A stretch of 64,000 nucleotides of DNA from Pseudomonas fortuita (GTDB taxonomy: Bacteria > Pseudomonadota > Gammaproteobacteria > Pseudomonadales > Pseudomonadaceae): positions 3,389,501-3,453,500 of the forward strand of contig NZ_CP114035.2 of the NCBI RefSeq assembly GCF_026898135.2. Direction: 5' to 3'. The notes under the pieces are model-generated. The model was not told the origin of the DNA. It did no database searches and worked only from the letters and a program-made list of their open reading frames with translations. Within the stretch, counting starts at the first letter, position 1; each line of letters begins with the position of its first letter. The position numbers were made by a program, and so were the translations under genes. Shown one piece after another: positions 25,086 to 33,901 of this stretch.

Positions 25086-26411
25086 TCAGCGTATCTGATG
25101 CTTGTGCAGCAGGCGGTAGAAGGTCGGCCGGGAGATCCCCAGCACCTTGGCCGCTACGCTCATGTTATCGCTGTGCCGGTTAAGCACATCGCACAAGGCC
25201 TGGCGCTCGGCGCGCTGCTTGTATTCCTCTAGCGTGCCCAGCGGCTGCTGCCCTTGGTCCAACGTCTGCAGGCCCAGGTCCTGCGCCTCGATCTGCCGGC
25301 CTTCGGCCAGGACCAGGCCGCGTCGCACCCGGTTGGCCAACTCGCGTACATTGCCCGGCCAGTCATGCCGGCCCATGGCCGCCAGGGCATGGTCGCTGAA
25401 TGAACGCGGCCGGCGCCCGGTTTCCAGGCTGTAGAAATGGGCAAAATGGCTGGCTAGCATCGACAAGTCACCATGCCGGTCACGCAGCGGCGCCGTCACC
25501 ACCTGCAGCACGTTCAAGCGGTAATACAGGTCTTCGCGAAAACGCCCCTGCTCGATGGCTCTTTCAAGGTCTACGTGGGTGGCGGCCAAGACCCGTGCAT
25601 CCACCGGAATCGGCTGGCTGCCGCCCACCCGCTCGATGTGCTTTTCTTGCAGAAAACGCAGCAGATTGGCCTGCAACTCCAGCGGCAAGTCACCAATCTC
25701 ATCCAGGAACAACGTGCCACCGTGGGCTGCTTCAATGCGCCCGGTCTTGCGCTGATGGGCACCCGTGAAAGCGCCCTTCTCATGACCGAACAATTCTGAC
25801 TGGATGAGGTGCTCGGGGATTGCCCCGCAGTTGATGGCGACGAACGGTTGGTCGCTGCGCTGCGACTGCCGATGCAGGGTGCGCGCCACCAGTTCCTTGC
25901 CCGTGCCGCTTTCACCACGGATAAGCACGGGCGACTCGGTGGGCGCCAGCTTGCCCAACAGCTTGCGCAACTCGCGGATCGGCCGGCTTTCGCCGAGCAG
26001 TTCGTGGGTCGCCTCGTCCACTCTGGCAGCCCCTTTGCCACGTAGCCGCGCCATGCCGAATGCCCTGCCCAGGGTGACCTGAACCCGGGACTCATCGAAT
26101 GGCAAGGTATGAAAGTCGAAAAACCATTCGCAAACAAAATCGCCGACGGCCGGCATGCGTAATTGTTCGGCACTGAGCACCGCGATCCACTCGGTGTTAC
26201 TGCGCTTGATCATGTCCTTGACCGCGTCCGGGTGCCGCAGGTGCGAAGCCTGCAATCGCAATAACCCTACATCACAAGGATGATCCAGCGCGGCAGCGAG
26301 CATGCAACTGTCCACATCCCAGCCTGCGTTACGCAGCCCAGGCAACAGCTGGTGGCAGTCGTCGCACGGGTCGACGATGAGCAAACGACGTTGAGCGGCA
26401 AGCTGTTGCAT
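25086..26411 (-). CDS. VpsR-like sigma-54-dependent transcriptional activator
   Basis: A 441-residue enhancer-binding protein. Residues about 1-130 resemble a degenerate receiver of the VpsR type (LLIVDPCDDCHQLLPGL). The AAA+ domain follows with Walker A GESGTGKE, the sigma-54 contact loop GAFTGA, Walker B GGTLFLDEIGDL and the arginine-finger region. A Fis-type HTH (MSVAAKVLGISRPTFYRLL) ends the protein. The receiver lacks a clear phosphoacceptor, so a ligand such as c-di-GMP rather than phosphorylation may control it; this is inference. The ATG at 26411 has AAGGA upstream. Its target genes are unknown. A role at the mnxG promoter cannot be excluded, but the gene is 16 kb away. Confidence 0.9.
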   Translation of the reverse strand: MQQLAAQRRLLIVDPCDDCHQLLPGLRNAGWDVDSCMLAAALDHPCDVGLLRLQASHLRHPDAVKDMIKRSNTEWIAVLSAEQLRMPAVGDFVCEWFFDFHTLPFDESRVQVTLGRAFGMARLRGKGAARVDEATHELLGESRPIRELRKLLGKLAPTESPVLIRGESGTGKELVARTLHRQSQRSDQPFVAINCGAIPEHLIQSELFGHEKGAFTGAHQRKTGRIEAAHGGTLFLDEIGDLPLELQANLLRFLQEKHIERVGGSQPIPVDARVLAATHVDLERAIEQGRFREDLYYRLNVLQVVTAPLRDRHGDLSMLASHFAHFYSLETGRRPRSFSDHALAAMGRHDWPGNVRELANRVRRGLVLAEGRQIEAQDLGLQTLDQGQQPLGTLEEYKQRAERQALCDVLNRHSDNMSVAAKVLGISRPTFYRLLHKHQIR

Positions 26412-26752
26412 AACCGATCCTTGGCGCCAGTTTTTGGTTTTATGAAGTAAAACAGCAAGTTGTGGCGCTCGCTTAACAGTAGCAACGAAGTTGACAGTGC
26501 CCACTACCGTCTGTCTGTTGACGCATTTTTTTACAATGTCCCACGGGAATTTTCGCACTTTAACGACATCCCATGGCGGCGCAGGCAATAACGGATTCAA
26601 GCCTGACAAAAAATTTTACACCTAATGTGTGACTTGCCCCCAGAGGACGAGCATCAGTACACATAACCCCGCGCTGCAATTCGCAACCCTTGAGGCGACC
26701 TTGAAGCAACGCGGACTCACTTCGATGTTTGGGACCATAGAGAGACCGAACC
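26412..26752. other. Divergent control region of the sigma-54 activator gene
   Basis: This 341-base gap lies between the activator gene (minus) and the 88-residue gene (plus). Its centre is AT-rich, with runs such as ACGCATTTTTTTACAATG. On the minus strand it carries two similar blocks 30 bases apart. Nothing that looks like a gene was found. Confidence 0.6.
26521..26577 (-). promoter_or_regulatory. Two 30-base-spaced direct repeats upstream of the activator gene
   Basis: On the minus strand CCATGGGATGTCGTTAAA and CCGTGGGACATTGTAAAA share the pattern TGGGAnnTnGTnAAA and start 30 bases apart, about three helical turns. They are candidate binding sites for self-regulation. Confidence 0.35.
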
Positions 26753-27019
26753 ATGAATGCCCCGCTCCGTGTCAACGAAGCACTGCTGATTGCCGACCAC
26801 GCCTTCGAACCTTTCCAGTGCGTAGCCTGGGATGCACCCAATGGTACTGGTGAGCTGAGCCTGGCAGTGATCGACCGGACCAGCACCCGCATTGGCAGCA
26901 AGCAAGTGTCGTCGCGTATCTACTCCGACCCTGCCCAGTGGGCCAGCCTGATCGAAGAAGTGCGCGCCGAACTGTGCGAAAAAGGTTACGACCTGCAACC
27001 GTGGTCGATGCCAAAGTAA
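26753..27019 (+). CDS. Conserved small hypothetical protein (88 aa)
   Basis: An 88-residue soluble protein starting MNAPLRVNEALLIADHAFEP with no signal peptide or membrane segment. I do not recognise a known domain. It has a mixed alpha/beta character and Pseudomonas-like codon use, and ends ELCEKGYDLQPWSMPK. It is divergent from the sigma-54 activator gene. A perfect 10-base inverted repeat follows the stop, and the low-GC island begins just after. Confidence 0.65.
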   Translation: MNAPLRVNEALLIADHAFEPFQCVAWDAPNGTGELSLAVIDRTSTRIGSKQVSSRIYSDPAQWASLIEEVRAELCEKGYDLQPWSMPK

Positions 27020-27339
27020 TATCGCCTTGCAAACCAAGTGCGTGCTCTGTCACGCACTTGTGCGGGCCTATCGACAAAGCGCCAGGCTCTTCTAATCACT
27101 CTAATCTAGCAAAACCGATAACACTGCGATCGACGCAAAGCCCCCTCCACGTAAGCAATCTGAAATTTTTCCTCTCTACTGCCTATGTACTTTTAAAGTC
27201 TAAGCCCACAAATCATTCCCGGCACGCCGAACCCAGTAACCCAGAGCCAATAAACCATCCTTGATATTTTTATCAGTTGCAGATCAAAAAATCCCCACAT
27301 CATTGATCGAGAAACCCGTTGAGACATTGAACGCAAAAA
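27020..27339. other. Non-coding left edge of the accessory island
   Basis: The gap starts with a perfect hairpin, CAAGTGCGTG and CACGCACTTG around six bases (27033-27058), with no T-run. Beyond it the sequence turns AT-rich and shows no gene, up to the point where a traD reading frame appears abruptly near 27340. The island boundary probably lies here. No clear att repeat was seen. Confidence 0.5.
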
Positions 27340-29009
27340 GAACCTAGGGACCATCCGCTTAATCCTGCACGCCCATTGCCACCGGTGGGCGGTCTGCCAC
27401 GTTTGCACGGCATCGAGCCGGACGAAGTGGAGGTTACCCTGCCGCTGGCCGAGCGCGTTGGCCACACCCTGGTGCTGGGCACCACGCGAGTCGGCAAAAC
27501 CCGCCTGGCCGAACTGCTCATTACCCAAGACATCCGCCGCAAGATCGCCGGCCAGCATGAGATATGCATCGTCTTCGACCCCAAGGGCGATGCCGACCTG
27601 CTTAGGCGCATGTACCTGGAAGCCAAGCGGGCTGGCCGCGAGGGTGAGTTCTACGTGTTTCATCTGGGCCAGCCGGATACCTCCGCCCGCTACAACGCCA
27701 TCGGCCGCTTTGGCCGTATCACCGAGGTGGCCTCACGCCTTGCCGGGCAGCTCTCCGGCGAAGGCAACTCGGCCGCCTTCCGGGAGTTCGCCTGGCGCTT
27801 CGTCAACATCATCGCCCGCGCTCTGGTCGAGCTGGGCAGGCGCCCGGACTACCTGTTGATCCAGCGGCATGTGGTCAACATCGACCCGCTATTCGTCGAG
27901 TACGCCGCGCACTTCTTTGCCAAACACGATCCCAAGGCCTGGGAGGCCATCGTCCAAATCGAGGGCAAGCTCAACGAGAAGAACACCCCTCGGCACATGG
28001 CCGGTCGCGACAAGCGTGTGGTGGCGATCGAGCTGTATTTGAACCGCGCCAAGCTCTACGACCCCGTACTGGAAGGCCTGCGCTCGGCGGTGCGCTACGA
28101 CCGCACCTACTTCGACAAGATCGTGGCTTCGCTGCTACCACTGCTGGAGAAATTGACCACTGGCAAGATCGCCCAGCTGCTGGCCCCCGACTACACCGAC
28201 CTCAATGACCCGCGACCAATCTTCGACTGGATGCAGATCATCCGCAAACGGGCCATCGTCTACATCGGCCTGGATACGCTGTCCGACGCGGAAGTGGCGG
28301 CTGCGGTGGGCAATTCCATGTTTGCCGACCTGGTGTCGGTGGCGGGACACCTCTACAAGTTCGGCGTGGACGATGGCCTGCCGGGCTGCGATCCCGGCGA
28401 AAAACTGCCGATCAATCTGCACGCGGACGAATTCAATGAGCTGATGGGTGACGAGTTCATCCCGCTGATCAACAAAGGCGGTGGTGCCGGTGTGCAGGTC
28501 ACCGCCTACACCCAGACCTTGAGCGACATCGAAGCCCGCCTGGGTAACCGCGCTAAGGCGGGCCAAGTGGTGGGCAACTTCAACAACCTGATCATGTGGC
28601 GCGTACGTGAGACGGCCACGGCCGAGCTGCTGACCAAACAGTTGCCGACGGTCGATGTGTACAGCACGTCGGTGGTCAGCGGTGCCACGGACAGTTCCGA
28701 TCCGCAGGGCGCCACGGCGTTCACCTCCAACACCCAGGACCGCATCAACACCCACAGCGTGCCGCTGATCGAGCCGGCGCACATCGTCGCCCTGCCCAAG
28801 GGGCAAGCCTTTGCCTGATCCAGGGTGGCCAGCTGTGGAAGCTTCGCATGCCGCTGCCGGCGCCGGATCCTGATGAAGTGATACCTGCGGACCTGCAAGC
28901 GTTGTCCCGGTACATGCGGCAAGAACCTGCCGCCGAATGGTGGAAGCAGGCAGGCCCGAAACCCGGCACTGAACTGCCAACCGACCTGCAGGAGGCCCCG
29001 CCACCATGA
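27340..29009 (+). pseudogene. traD: Truncated, frameshifted traD (ICE type IV coupling protein)
   Basis: The frame encodes the ATPase of a conjugative coupling protein of the ICE/PFGI type, with Walker A region LGTTRVGKTRLAELL and FDPKGDADLLRRMY, and LHADEFNELMGDEFIPLINKG as Walker B. The N-terminal part, normally about 200 residues with two membrane helices, is missing: homology starts abruptly near 27340 without a usable start. After PKGQAFA a TGA appears at 28816-28818. Dropping into the next frame restores the expected LIQGGQLWKLRMPLP...PTDLQEAPPP to a stop at 29009, so one base (probably a C) has been lost. The original stop overlaps the next gene's ATG. The gene is non-functional as it stands. 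Confidence 0.85.
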
Positions 29010-29741
29010 ACGACCCTGCCGTCACCGCGCAGCGTCAGCAGGTGCAGCAACAGAGCGCGTTGGTCAGCCTGATCACTCTGACCTTTCGCTTCGTCGGTGT
29101 ACTCGGGGGTTCGTTGTTCCTGTGCATTCTCATTGAATGCGCAGGCATGCGCCGGTTCTGGCCTGAGCAGGGCTGGCGGCATGCCCAGCAGATGCTGAAC
29201 TACGAGCTCGACCAATTGCCCCGGAACTTCACCCGCAGCGTGCTCGTGCAGGAACCGGGGCGCACGGCGCAACAGATCGTGGCACTGGCCTACGATGGGC
29301 TGTTCGTGCAGTCGGGGTGAAGATGCAGCCAAGCAGGCCCGCGGCGAGCGCCTGCAAACCGAGCCAGATTTCCGCTACTACCTGAGGCAGGCCTATCGCA
29401 CGTTGGAAGGCTACCTGCTGGCCGGCGCCTACACCGTGCTGGTGTTTCTGGTGCGCCTGCTGGTGCTCTGCCTGAGCCTACCGCTGTTCGCCATGGCAGC
29501 TTTCGTCGGGCTGGTGGATGGACTAGTGCGGCGGGACATCCGCCGCTTCGAAGCCGGGCGTGAATCGGGCTTCATCTACCACCGGGCCAAAGCGTGCCTG
29601 ATGCCTTTGGCCGTGCTGCGATGGGTGGTCTATCTGGCGCTGCCGGTCAGCGTGGCGCCTATTCTGATACTTCTGCCGGCAGCAGCCTTGCTGGCAGTGG
29701 TCGTTGATATCTGGGCGGCGAGTTTCAAAAAGCACCTGTGA
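29006..29741 (+). pseudogene. Frameshifted ICE membrane protein (TIGR03747-like)
   Basis: The first frame (29006-29320) starts MNDPAVTAQRQQVQQQS with one membrane segment and stops at AYDGLFVQSG. The remaining part (GEDAAKQARGERLQTEPD...SFKKHL, with two or three membrane segments) continues in another frame to 29741. Removing one G from GGGG at 29314-29317 joins them into about 245 residues, the usual size of this integrating-conjugative-element membrane protein that follows traD. It is a decayed mobile-element remnant; a sequencing error in the G run is the alternative. Confidence 0.8.
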
Positions 29742-29774
29742 CTCACCCTGCTCGCTCATCCCACTCACGAATCT

Positions 29775-30510
29775 AGGAAACGCTGAAGACTCACTGATTT
29801 GGCAAAATACCTTCATGCCACCCGCAGATTCCTACCGACGAAGCAGATAACCGTCGCCAACGCCGAGCACGTCGGCAAACGAAAGCACCCCCGCAAGGAG
29901 TAGCTCCTGGTCGAGATGGATCAGATGGTTCCGTGGGCTGGCCTGATGCATTGATCAAGCCCCATTATCCAAAGGGCGAAGGGGGACACCCGGCCTACCC
30001 GTTGATGGCGATGCTACGGGATCATCTGAAAAAAAGTTTGGCTACAGCGACCCGGCGATGAAAGAGGCGTTGTACGAGACCATGGTTCTTCGCACCTCTT
30101 CGGGTTGAACTTTGAACTTATTCCCGACGAAACCACCATCCTCAACTTACGAGCCTGCTTGAAAGAACGAATTGTCCGGCGGAATTCTGGCCGTGATCAA
30201 TGGCTATTTGGGCGACTACAGGCTGCCGCTGCGCCAAGGGACCATCGTGGGCACCACACTGATCATTGCACCCAGTTCCACCACAAACAAGGCCGGCAAG
30301 CGCGCCCCGGAAATGCATCAGACGAAGAAGGGCAGCCAGCGCGGGGCAGGTGCCTGTGATGTGGAAAATGCCGGCTGCGGGAGGCTTCGAACAACCACAG
30401 GCGTAAAACTGACGATGAATCTGGGGGTATTTTGAGCTGAGATCTCGTTTTGAGACCTGAGGCGCAAGGCTGATAGAAAATGCGCCTTATTTCGCAGGAT
30501 CCCTATCATT
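29775..30510 (+). pseudogene. Degenerate IS5-family transposase relic
   Basis: Fragments in several frames match IS5-family transposases: VGKRKHPRKE then a TAG, EMDQMVPWAGLM, KPHYPKGEGGHPAYPLMAML, FGYSDPAMKEALYET, NFELIPDETTILNL, GGILAVINGYLGDY, LPLRQGTIVG and KRAPEMHQTKKGSQ. In-frame stops, frameshifts and internal deletions make it non-functional. The sequence near 30460-30510 (GCTGATAGAAAATGCGCC) resembles the right end of such elements. It differs clearly from the intact IS at 31151. Confidence 0.75.
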
Positions 30511-30577
30511 TTTAACAGTTGCCGGCGAACCTTTTCAGCCCTAGCATCGTACTGCAATCACTAACAGGGAGACTGTG

Positions 30578-31150
30578 ATGAAAGCAATTTCTTGTATTGG
30601 ATTGACCATTGCCTTGCTATGTGCAGGTCCGGTTTTTGCCGCCAAACCGACGGTAGTCCGACAGCTCGGGGGCGCTTGCGGCGTCAATGACACCACTGAA
30701 TATACCTGCGGTAGTGGAACGTCATGCCAAAAGGGCTATTGTCAGCTTAGGAGCAATCTCTCTGACGATGAACACGCATGCAAAGCCATGTTAGAAAAAA
30801 ACGGATACAGCCAATCCGACAACCTCAATTACCCTGCCATTCACTATGGATATTGTTACCTGGCGCGTGAAACGCCCGGCATGGAAGAGACACTTGACGA
30901 AATAAGCAATGAAAGAAATGAACTTTATAAAAATAATTCCAAAGAGATACAACAACTTAAAAAACAGGGCCGTGAAGCAAAAACTGAAAGCGAGTGGGAA
31001 GAATACGGAAAAAATCAGGAATTCTTCGTCGCTAACGACTATCTGCCCAGCGAAGAAAATAAGCAAACTGCAAAACGCCTAAGCCAACTATTAGATGAAG
31101 CAAAAAGCATCTGCGATTCTCATAGCAAAACCTGTGTAGTTTTGCCCTAG
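30578..31150 (+). CDS. Secreted cysteine-rich hypothetical protein
   Basis: A 190-residue protein with a clear signal peptide (MKAISCIGLTIALLCAGPVFA). The mature part starts with a Cys-rich block (C35, C45, C51 and C56 region: ACGVNDTTEYTCGSGTSCQKGYC) and continues into a charged, helical, low-complexity region (ERNELYKNN...QQLKKQGREAKTESEWEEYG). GC is lower than in the core genome, so it was probably acquired. I use the ATG at 30578 with AGGGAGA upstream. The TAG stop is part of the CTAG target of the adjoining IS, and the IS did not interrupt the gene. Function is unknown. Confidence 0.7.
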   Translation: MKAISCIGLTIALLCAGPVFAAKPTVVRQLGGACGVNDTTEYTCGSGTSCQKGYCQLRSNLSDDEHACKAMLEKNGYSQSDNLNYPAIHYGYCYLARETPGMEETLDEISNERNELYKNNSKEIQQLKKQGREAKTESEWEEYGKNQEFFVANDYLPSEENKQTAKRLSQLLDEAKSICDSHSKTCVVLP

Positions 31151-32332
31151 GGATTCTCCGATCAAGTCAGCACAGGCCATCTAACCTGGGCTGAAATAGA
31201 CCTCCGTCCAACTGCCCTCTACAAGCCTGCCTCCCATGAGCCAGATGAGCTTTTCCGATTTCGAGTACGCCGGTAAGCGCAAGCAAACCCGCCGCGAGCG
31301 TTTCCTGGCCGAGATGGAACAGGTGGTGCCGTGGAGCGGCTTGGTGGCGTTGATCGACCCGCATTACCCAAAGGCTGGCGGTGGCCGAAAGCCGTATCCA
31401 CTTGAAACCATGCTGCGCATTCACCTGTTGCAGAACTGGTTCTCGTTGAGTGATCCAGCCATGCAGGAGGCAATTTACGAGATTACTTCGATGCGCCAGT
31501 TTGCTCGTCTGACGCTCAGCGCTCCGATCCCCGAAGACATGACGATCATGAACTTCCGGCACCTACTGGAGAAGCATCAGTTGGCGGCGGGCATTTTGGA
31601 AACCATCAACAATTACCTGCGAGACAAGGGCCTGTCGTTGCGCCAGGGCACCATCGTCGACGCTATCATCCACGCACCCAGTTCGACCAAAAACAAGGAA
31701 GGCAAACGCGACCCTGAAATGCACCAGACGAAGAAAGGCAACCAGTACTTCTTCGGCATGAAAGCGCACATCGGAGCCGACGCAGAATCGGGCCTGGTAC
31801 ATCATGTCCATGGCACCGCCGCCAACGTGGCTGACGTGACGGAAGTTGCCCATCTGTTGCACGGTGGCGAGAACGTCGTCTGTGCTGACGCCGGTTACAC
31901 CGGCGTAGAGAAACGGCCTGAGCACGACGGTCGGCAAGTGATCTGGCAGATCGCTGCACGACGCAGCACCTACAAGCATTTGAGCAAACGCAGTGCGCTG
32001 TACAAGGCCAGGCGTAAGATCGAGAAGGCCAAAGCCCAGGTACGTGCGAAGGTCGAACATCCGTTTCGGGTGATCAAACGTCAGTTCGGTTATGTGAAGA
32101 CCCGCTTCCGTGGCCTGGCCAAGAATACGGCGCAATTGACCACACTGTTCGCGCTGTCGAATCTGTGGATGGTGCGCCGGCAATTATTGCCTGCTGCGGG
32201 AGAGATGCGCCCGTGAGGGCAGAAAACCAAGGCTATGCCTTGGTTTTCCAATAATCAGCGGCTGAAAATCGGGGTTTTCGGCATCTCCAAGCCGTCCATT
32301 TCCGGCTGGTGGGTAACTTGTTCGGAGAATCC
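31151..32332 (+). mobile_element. Intact IS5-family insertion sequence
   Basis: A 1182-bp element with inverted repeats GGATTCTCCGATCAAGT (left) and GGATTCTCCGAACAAGT (right, complement), 16 of 17 matching. It is flanked by CTAG at 31147-31150 and 32333-32336, which fits the 4-bp YTAR target duplication of the IS5 group. It carries one intact transposase gene. It sits exactly between a secreted-protein gene and the RHS gene. Confidence 0.92.
31236..32216 (+). CDS. IS5-family transposase
   Basis: A 326-residue DDE transposase starting MSQMSFSDFEYAGKRKQTRR. The catalytic positions are the D in GTIVDAIIHAPSS, the D in CADAGYTG and the E in KVEHPFRVIKRQFGY, the last with the YREK-like context of the IS5 group. 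An N-terminal DUF772-type region (PHYPKAGGGRKPYPLETMLRIHLLQ) is present. No stop or frameshift interrupts it, so the element may be active. Confidence 0.95.
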   Translation: MSQMSFSDFEYAGKRKQTRRERFLAEMEQVVPWSGLVALIDPHYPKAGGGRKPYPLETMLRIHLLQNWFSLSDPAMQEAIYEITSMRQFARLTLSAPIPEDMTIMNFRHLLEKHQLAAGILETINNYLRDKGLSLRQGTIVDAIIHAPSSTKNKEGKRDPEMHQTKKGNQYFFGMKAHIGADAESGLVHHVHGTAANVADVTEVAHLLHGGENVVCADAGYTGVEKRPEHDGRQVIWQIAARRSTYKHLSKRSALYKARRKIEKAKAQVRAKVEHPFRVIKRQFGYVKTRFRGLAKNTAQLTTLFALSNLWMVRRQLLPAAGEMRP

Positions 32333-32365
32333 CTAGGTACTTTCAGGCAATCAGGAGCACCTAAA

Positions 32366-33212
32366 ATGAGCGGAAACACTCGAAGACCGAGCACACGCGA
32401 CCCGAGTTTTTTTGCCAAAGACGACTGCTTACCTCATGAGCCCCACTCATATACTCCCTATGGCTTCTCAAAGTCGGCTAATACACAACGTTCTGCATTC
32501 ATGGGTGAGCTTTTTAATCGAGTGCTGGGAGGCTACATCCTAGGAAATGGCTACCGCACATACAGCCCTTCCATCATGAGATTTCACAGCCCAGATAGTT
32601 TAAGTCCGTTCCTTGCTGGAGTCTTTAACTCTTACGCTGCCCTCAGCAACAACCCTGTCAACAACATTGACCCAACTGGACACTACCCAATAACGGTATT
32701 TCGTGCCGTCAGTCGCTTTAAAGCGAAGCTCAATCGTCGAAACATTAGCAGTAATTACACGGCATTGACAGATGCTCACCCTGAAGATAAATCGAAAGCG
32801 CTACAAAGGTATAAAAAAAAGGACAGACATCAGTAAATCCCAATTCCGCTCAATCACTAATAGGAAAAACTTGACAGAGCTTAACGGCGCGGAGAGGAAG
32901 TTTATTCTAACCAATACAGGTGAATTTATTATAGGCAACCAAGATATTGATTCATTTCCGCATCCAATGCTTAAGTATTTCGCGAATAGCGACGCAGAGG
33001 TTGTCTCCGCTGGATACGTAGCGGTCCGAAAAGGCGTGGTCGTATTCTCCAATACCACAGGACACTACCACACCAGCATGGCAGGGAAGGATCCAAACAG
33101 CCCAGTGATAGAGTTTTTCAAAAATATGGGAGTGATTGCTCGGCGCGTACGAGGCGATGGTAATACAGAAATTCCGCCATCCTATAATCCTTGGGAAGAC
33201 TTTAGCTTCTAG
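32366..33212 (+). pseudogene. Orphan RHS-core protein with out-of-frame C-terminal domain
   Basis: The first frame (32366-32836, 156 residues) has an RHS-repeat-associated core: PYGFSKSANTQRSAFMGELFNRV, LGNGYRTYSPSIMRFHSPDS, LSNNPVNNIDPTGHYP. It stops nine codons after the A8 run at 32813-32820. Removing one A continues ...RYKKRTDISKSQF into a domain of about 130 residues that ends at 33212 and contains FSNTTGHYHTSMAGKDPNSP. The whole would be about 281 residues, the normal layout of Pseudomonas orphan RHS toxin modules: constant core plus variable C-terminal effector. No immunity gene follows on the same strand. It is either a disarmed gene or one read by slippage. ATG has AGGAG eight bases upstream. 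Confidence 0.7.
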
Positions 33213-33230
33213 AAATATAGGCGCACGGAA

Positions 33231-33800
33231 TTATTCGTGCACGACCTCAAACCGCTGCAAGTGCTGGTAATCGGCCTGCAGTTGTTCGGCCAGGCGTTGC
33301 GCGCGCCCAATACGCACCGGCGCCAACTCCATGTCCACCACCAACGTTGTACAGGGCATGGGTTGTACGGCGTTCCAGTGCTGAAGGCGACCATCGGTAA
33401 ACACCAGGCAGCGTACTGCTTCATCCGGATGGGCGCGCTGGCGCGCCTGTAGCCAATGCCGGGCCTGTTCCAGCGCAGCGATCAGCGGCGTGCCGCCACC
33501 GGCGCCCAAAGCCTGCAGCCATGGCTGCAAGGCTGCCGAGGCCTTCAGGCCGTGGCGCTGCCACTGCGGTGTGCGCCCGCTGGCGGTCAGCAAGGCCAGG
33601 CGGGCGCGCTGGCGGTAGGCCTGGTCGAACAGTGCCGCCAGCAGCCCTTTGGTGTGTGCCAACGCCTGATGGCGGCGGGTCGAGGCCGACGCGTCGACGA
33701 TCACCAGCCACAACTCTGCCGGTTTAGCCTGGCGTTGTTGCCAGCACAGGTCCTGGCGTAGCCGTGGCCGCCCTTTGAGCAAGGTCGGCAGCCAGGCCAC
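33231..33800 (-). CDS. VWA domain protein, cobalt/magnesium chelatase ChlD-like
   Basis: A protein of about 189 residues with a von Willebrand A fold. The metal-ion-dependent adhesion motif is IVDASASTRRHQA (DxSxS), with later GGGTPLIAAL and FTDGRL. It would form the D-type subunit that, with the ChlI AAA+ subunit, drives cobalt insertion by CobN. The start is uncertain: GTG at 33800 is the first usable codon (VAWLPTLLKGRPR), but the frame stays open upstream to the chlI 3' end with a basic Gly/Ala/Lys-rich stretch, so a non-ATG start further up is possible. It is the last gene of the cobW operon. Confidence 0.8.
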   Translation of the reverse strand: MAWLPTLLKGRPRLRQDLCWQQRQAKPAELWLVIVDASASTRRHQALAHTKGLLAALFDQAYRQRARLALLTASGRTPQWQRHGLKASAALQPWLQALGAGGGTPLIAALEQARHWLQARQRAHPDEAVRCLVFTDGRLQHWNAVQPMPCTTLVVDMELAPVRIGRAQRLAEQLQADYQHLQRFEVVHE

Positions 33801-33901
33801 CCGGCCGCTTGCTGCACTGCGCGGGCGGCCACGGCTGGCGCCGTTCTGCTTGCCTGCGCCCGCTTTGGCATCCGCCCCTTTTGCAGGTGACTGGGGGATG
33901 C

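Noticed and set aside
27033..27058. Perfect 10-base hairpin as a terminator or att site
   Set aside because: No T-run follows, and no matching copy was found at the other end of the island.
27345..27352. CTAGGGA at the left edge of traD as a remnant IS end
   Set aside because: Only six or seven bases match the IS5 end, too few to support an IS boundary.
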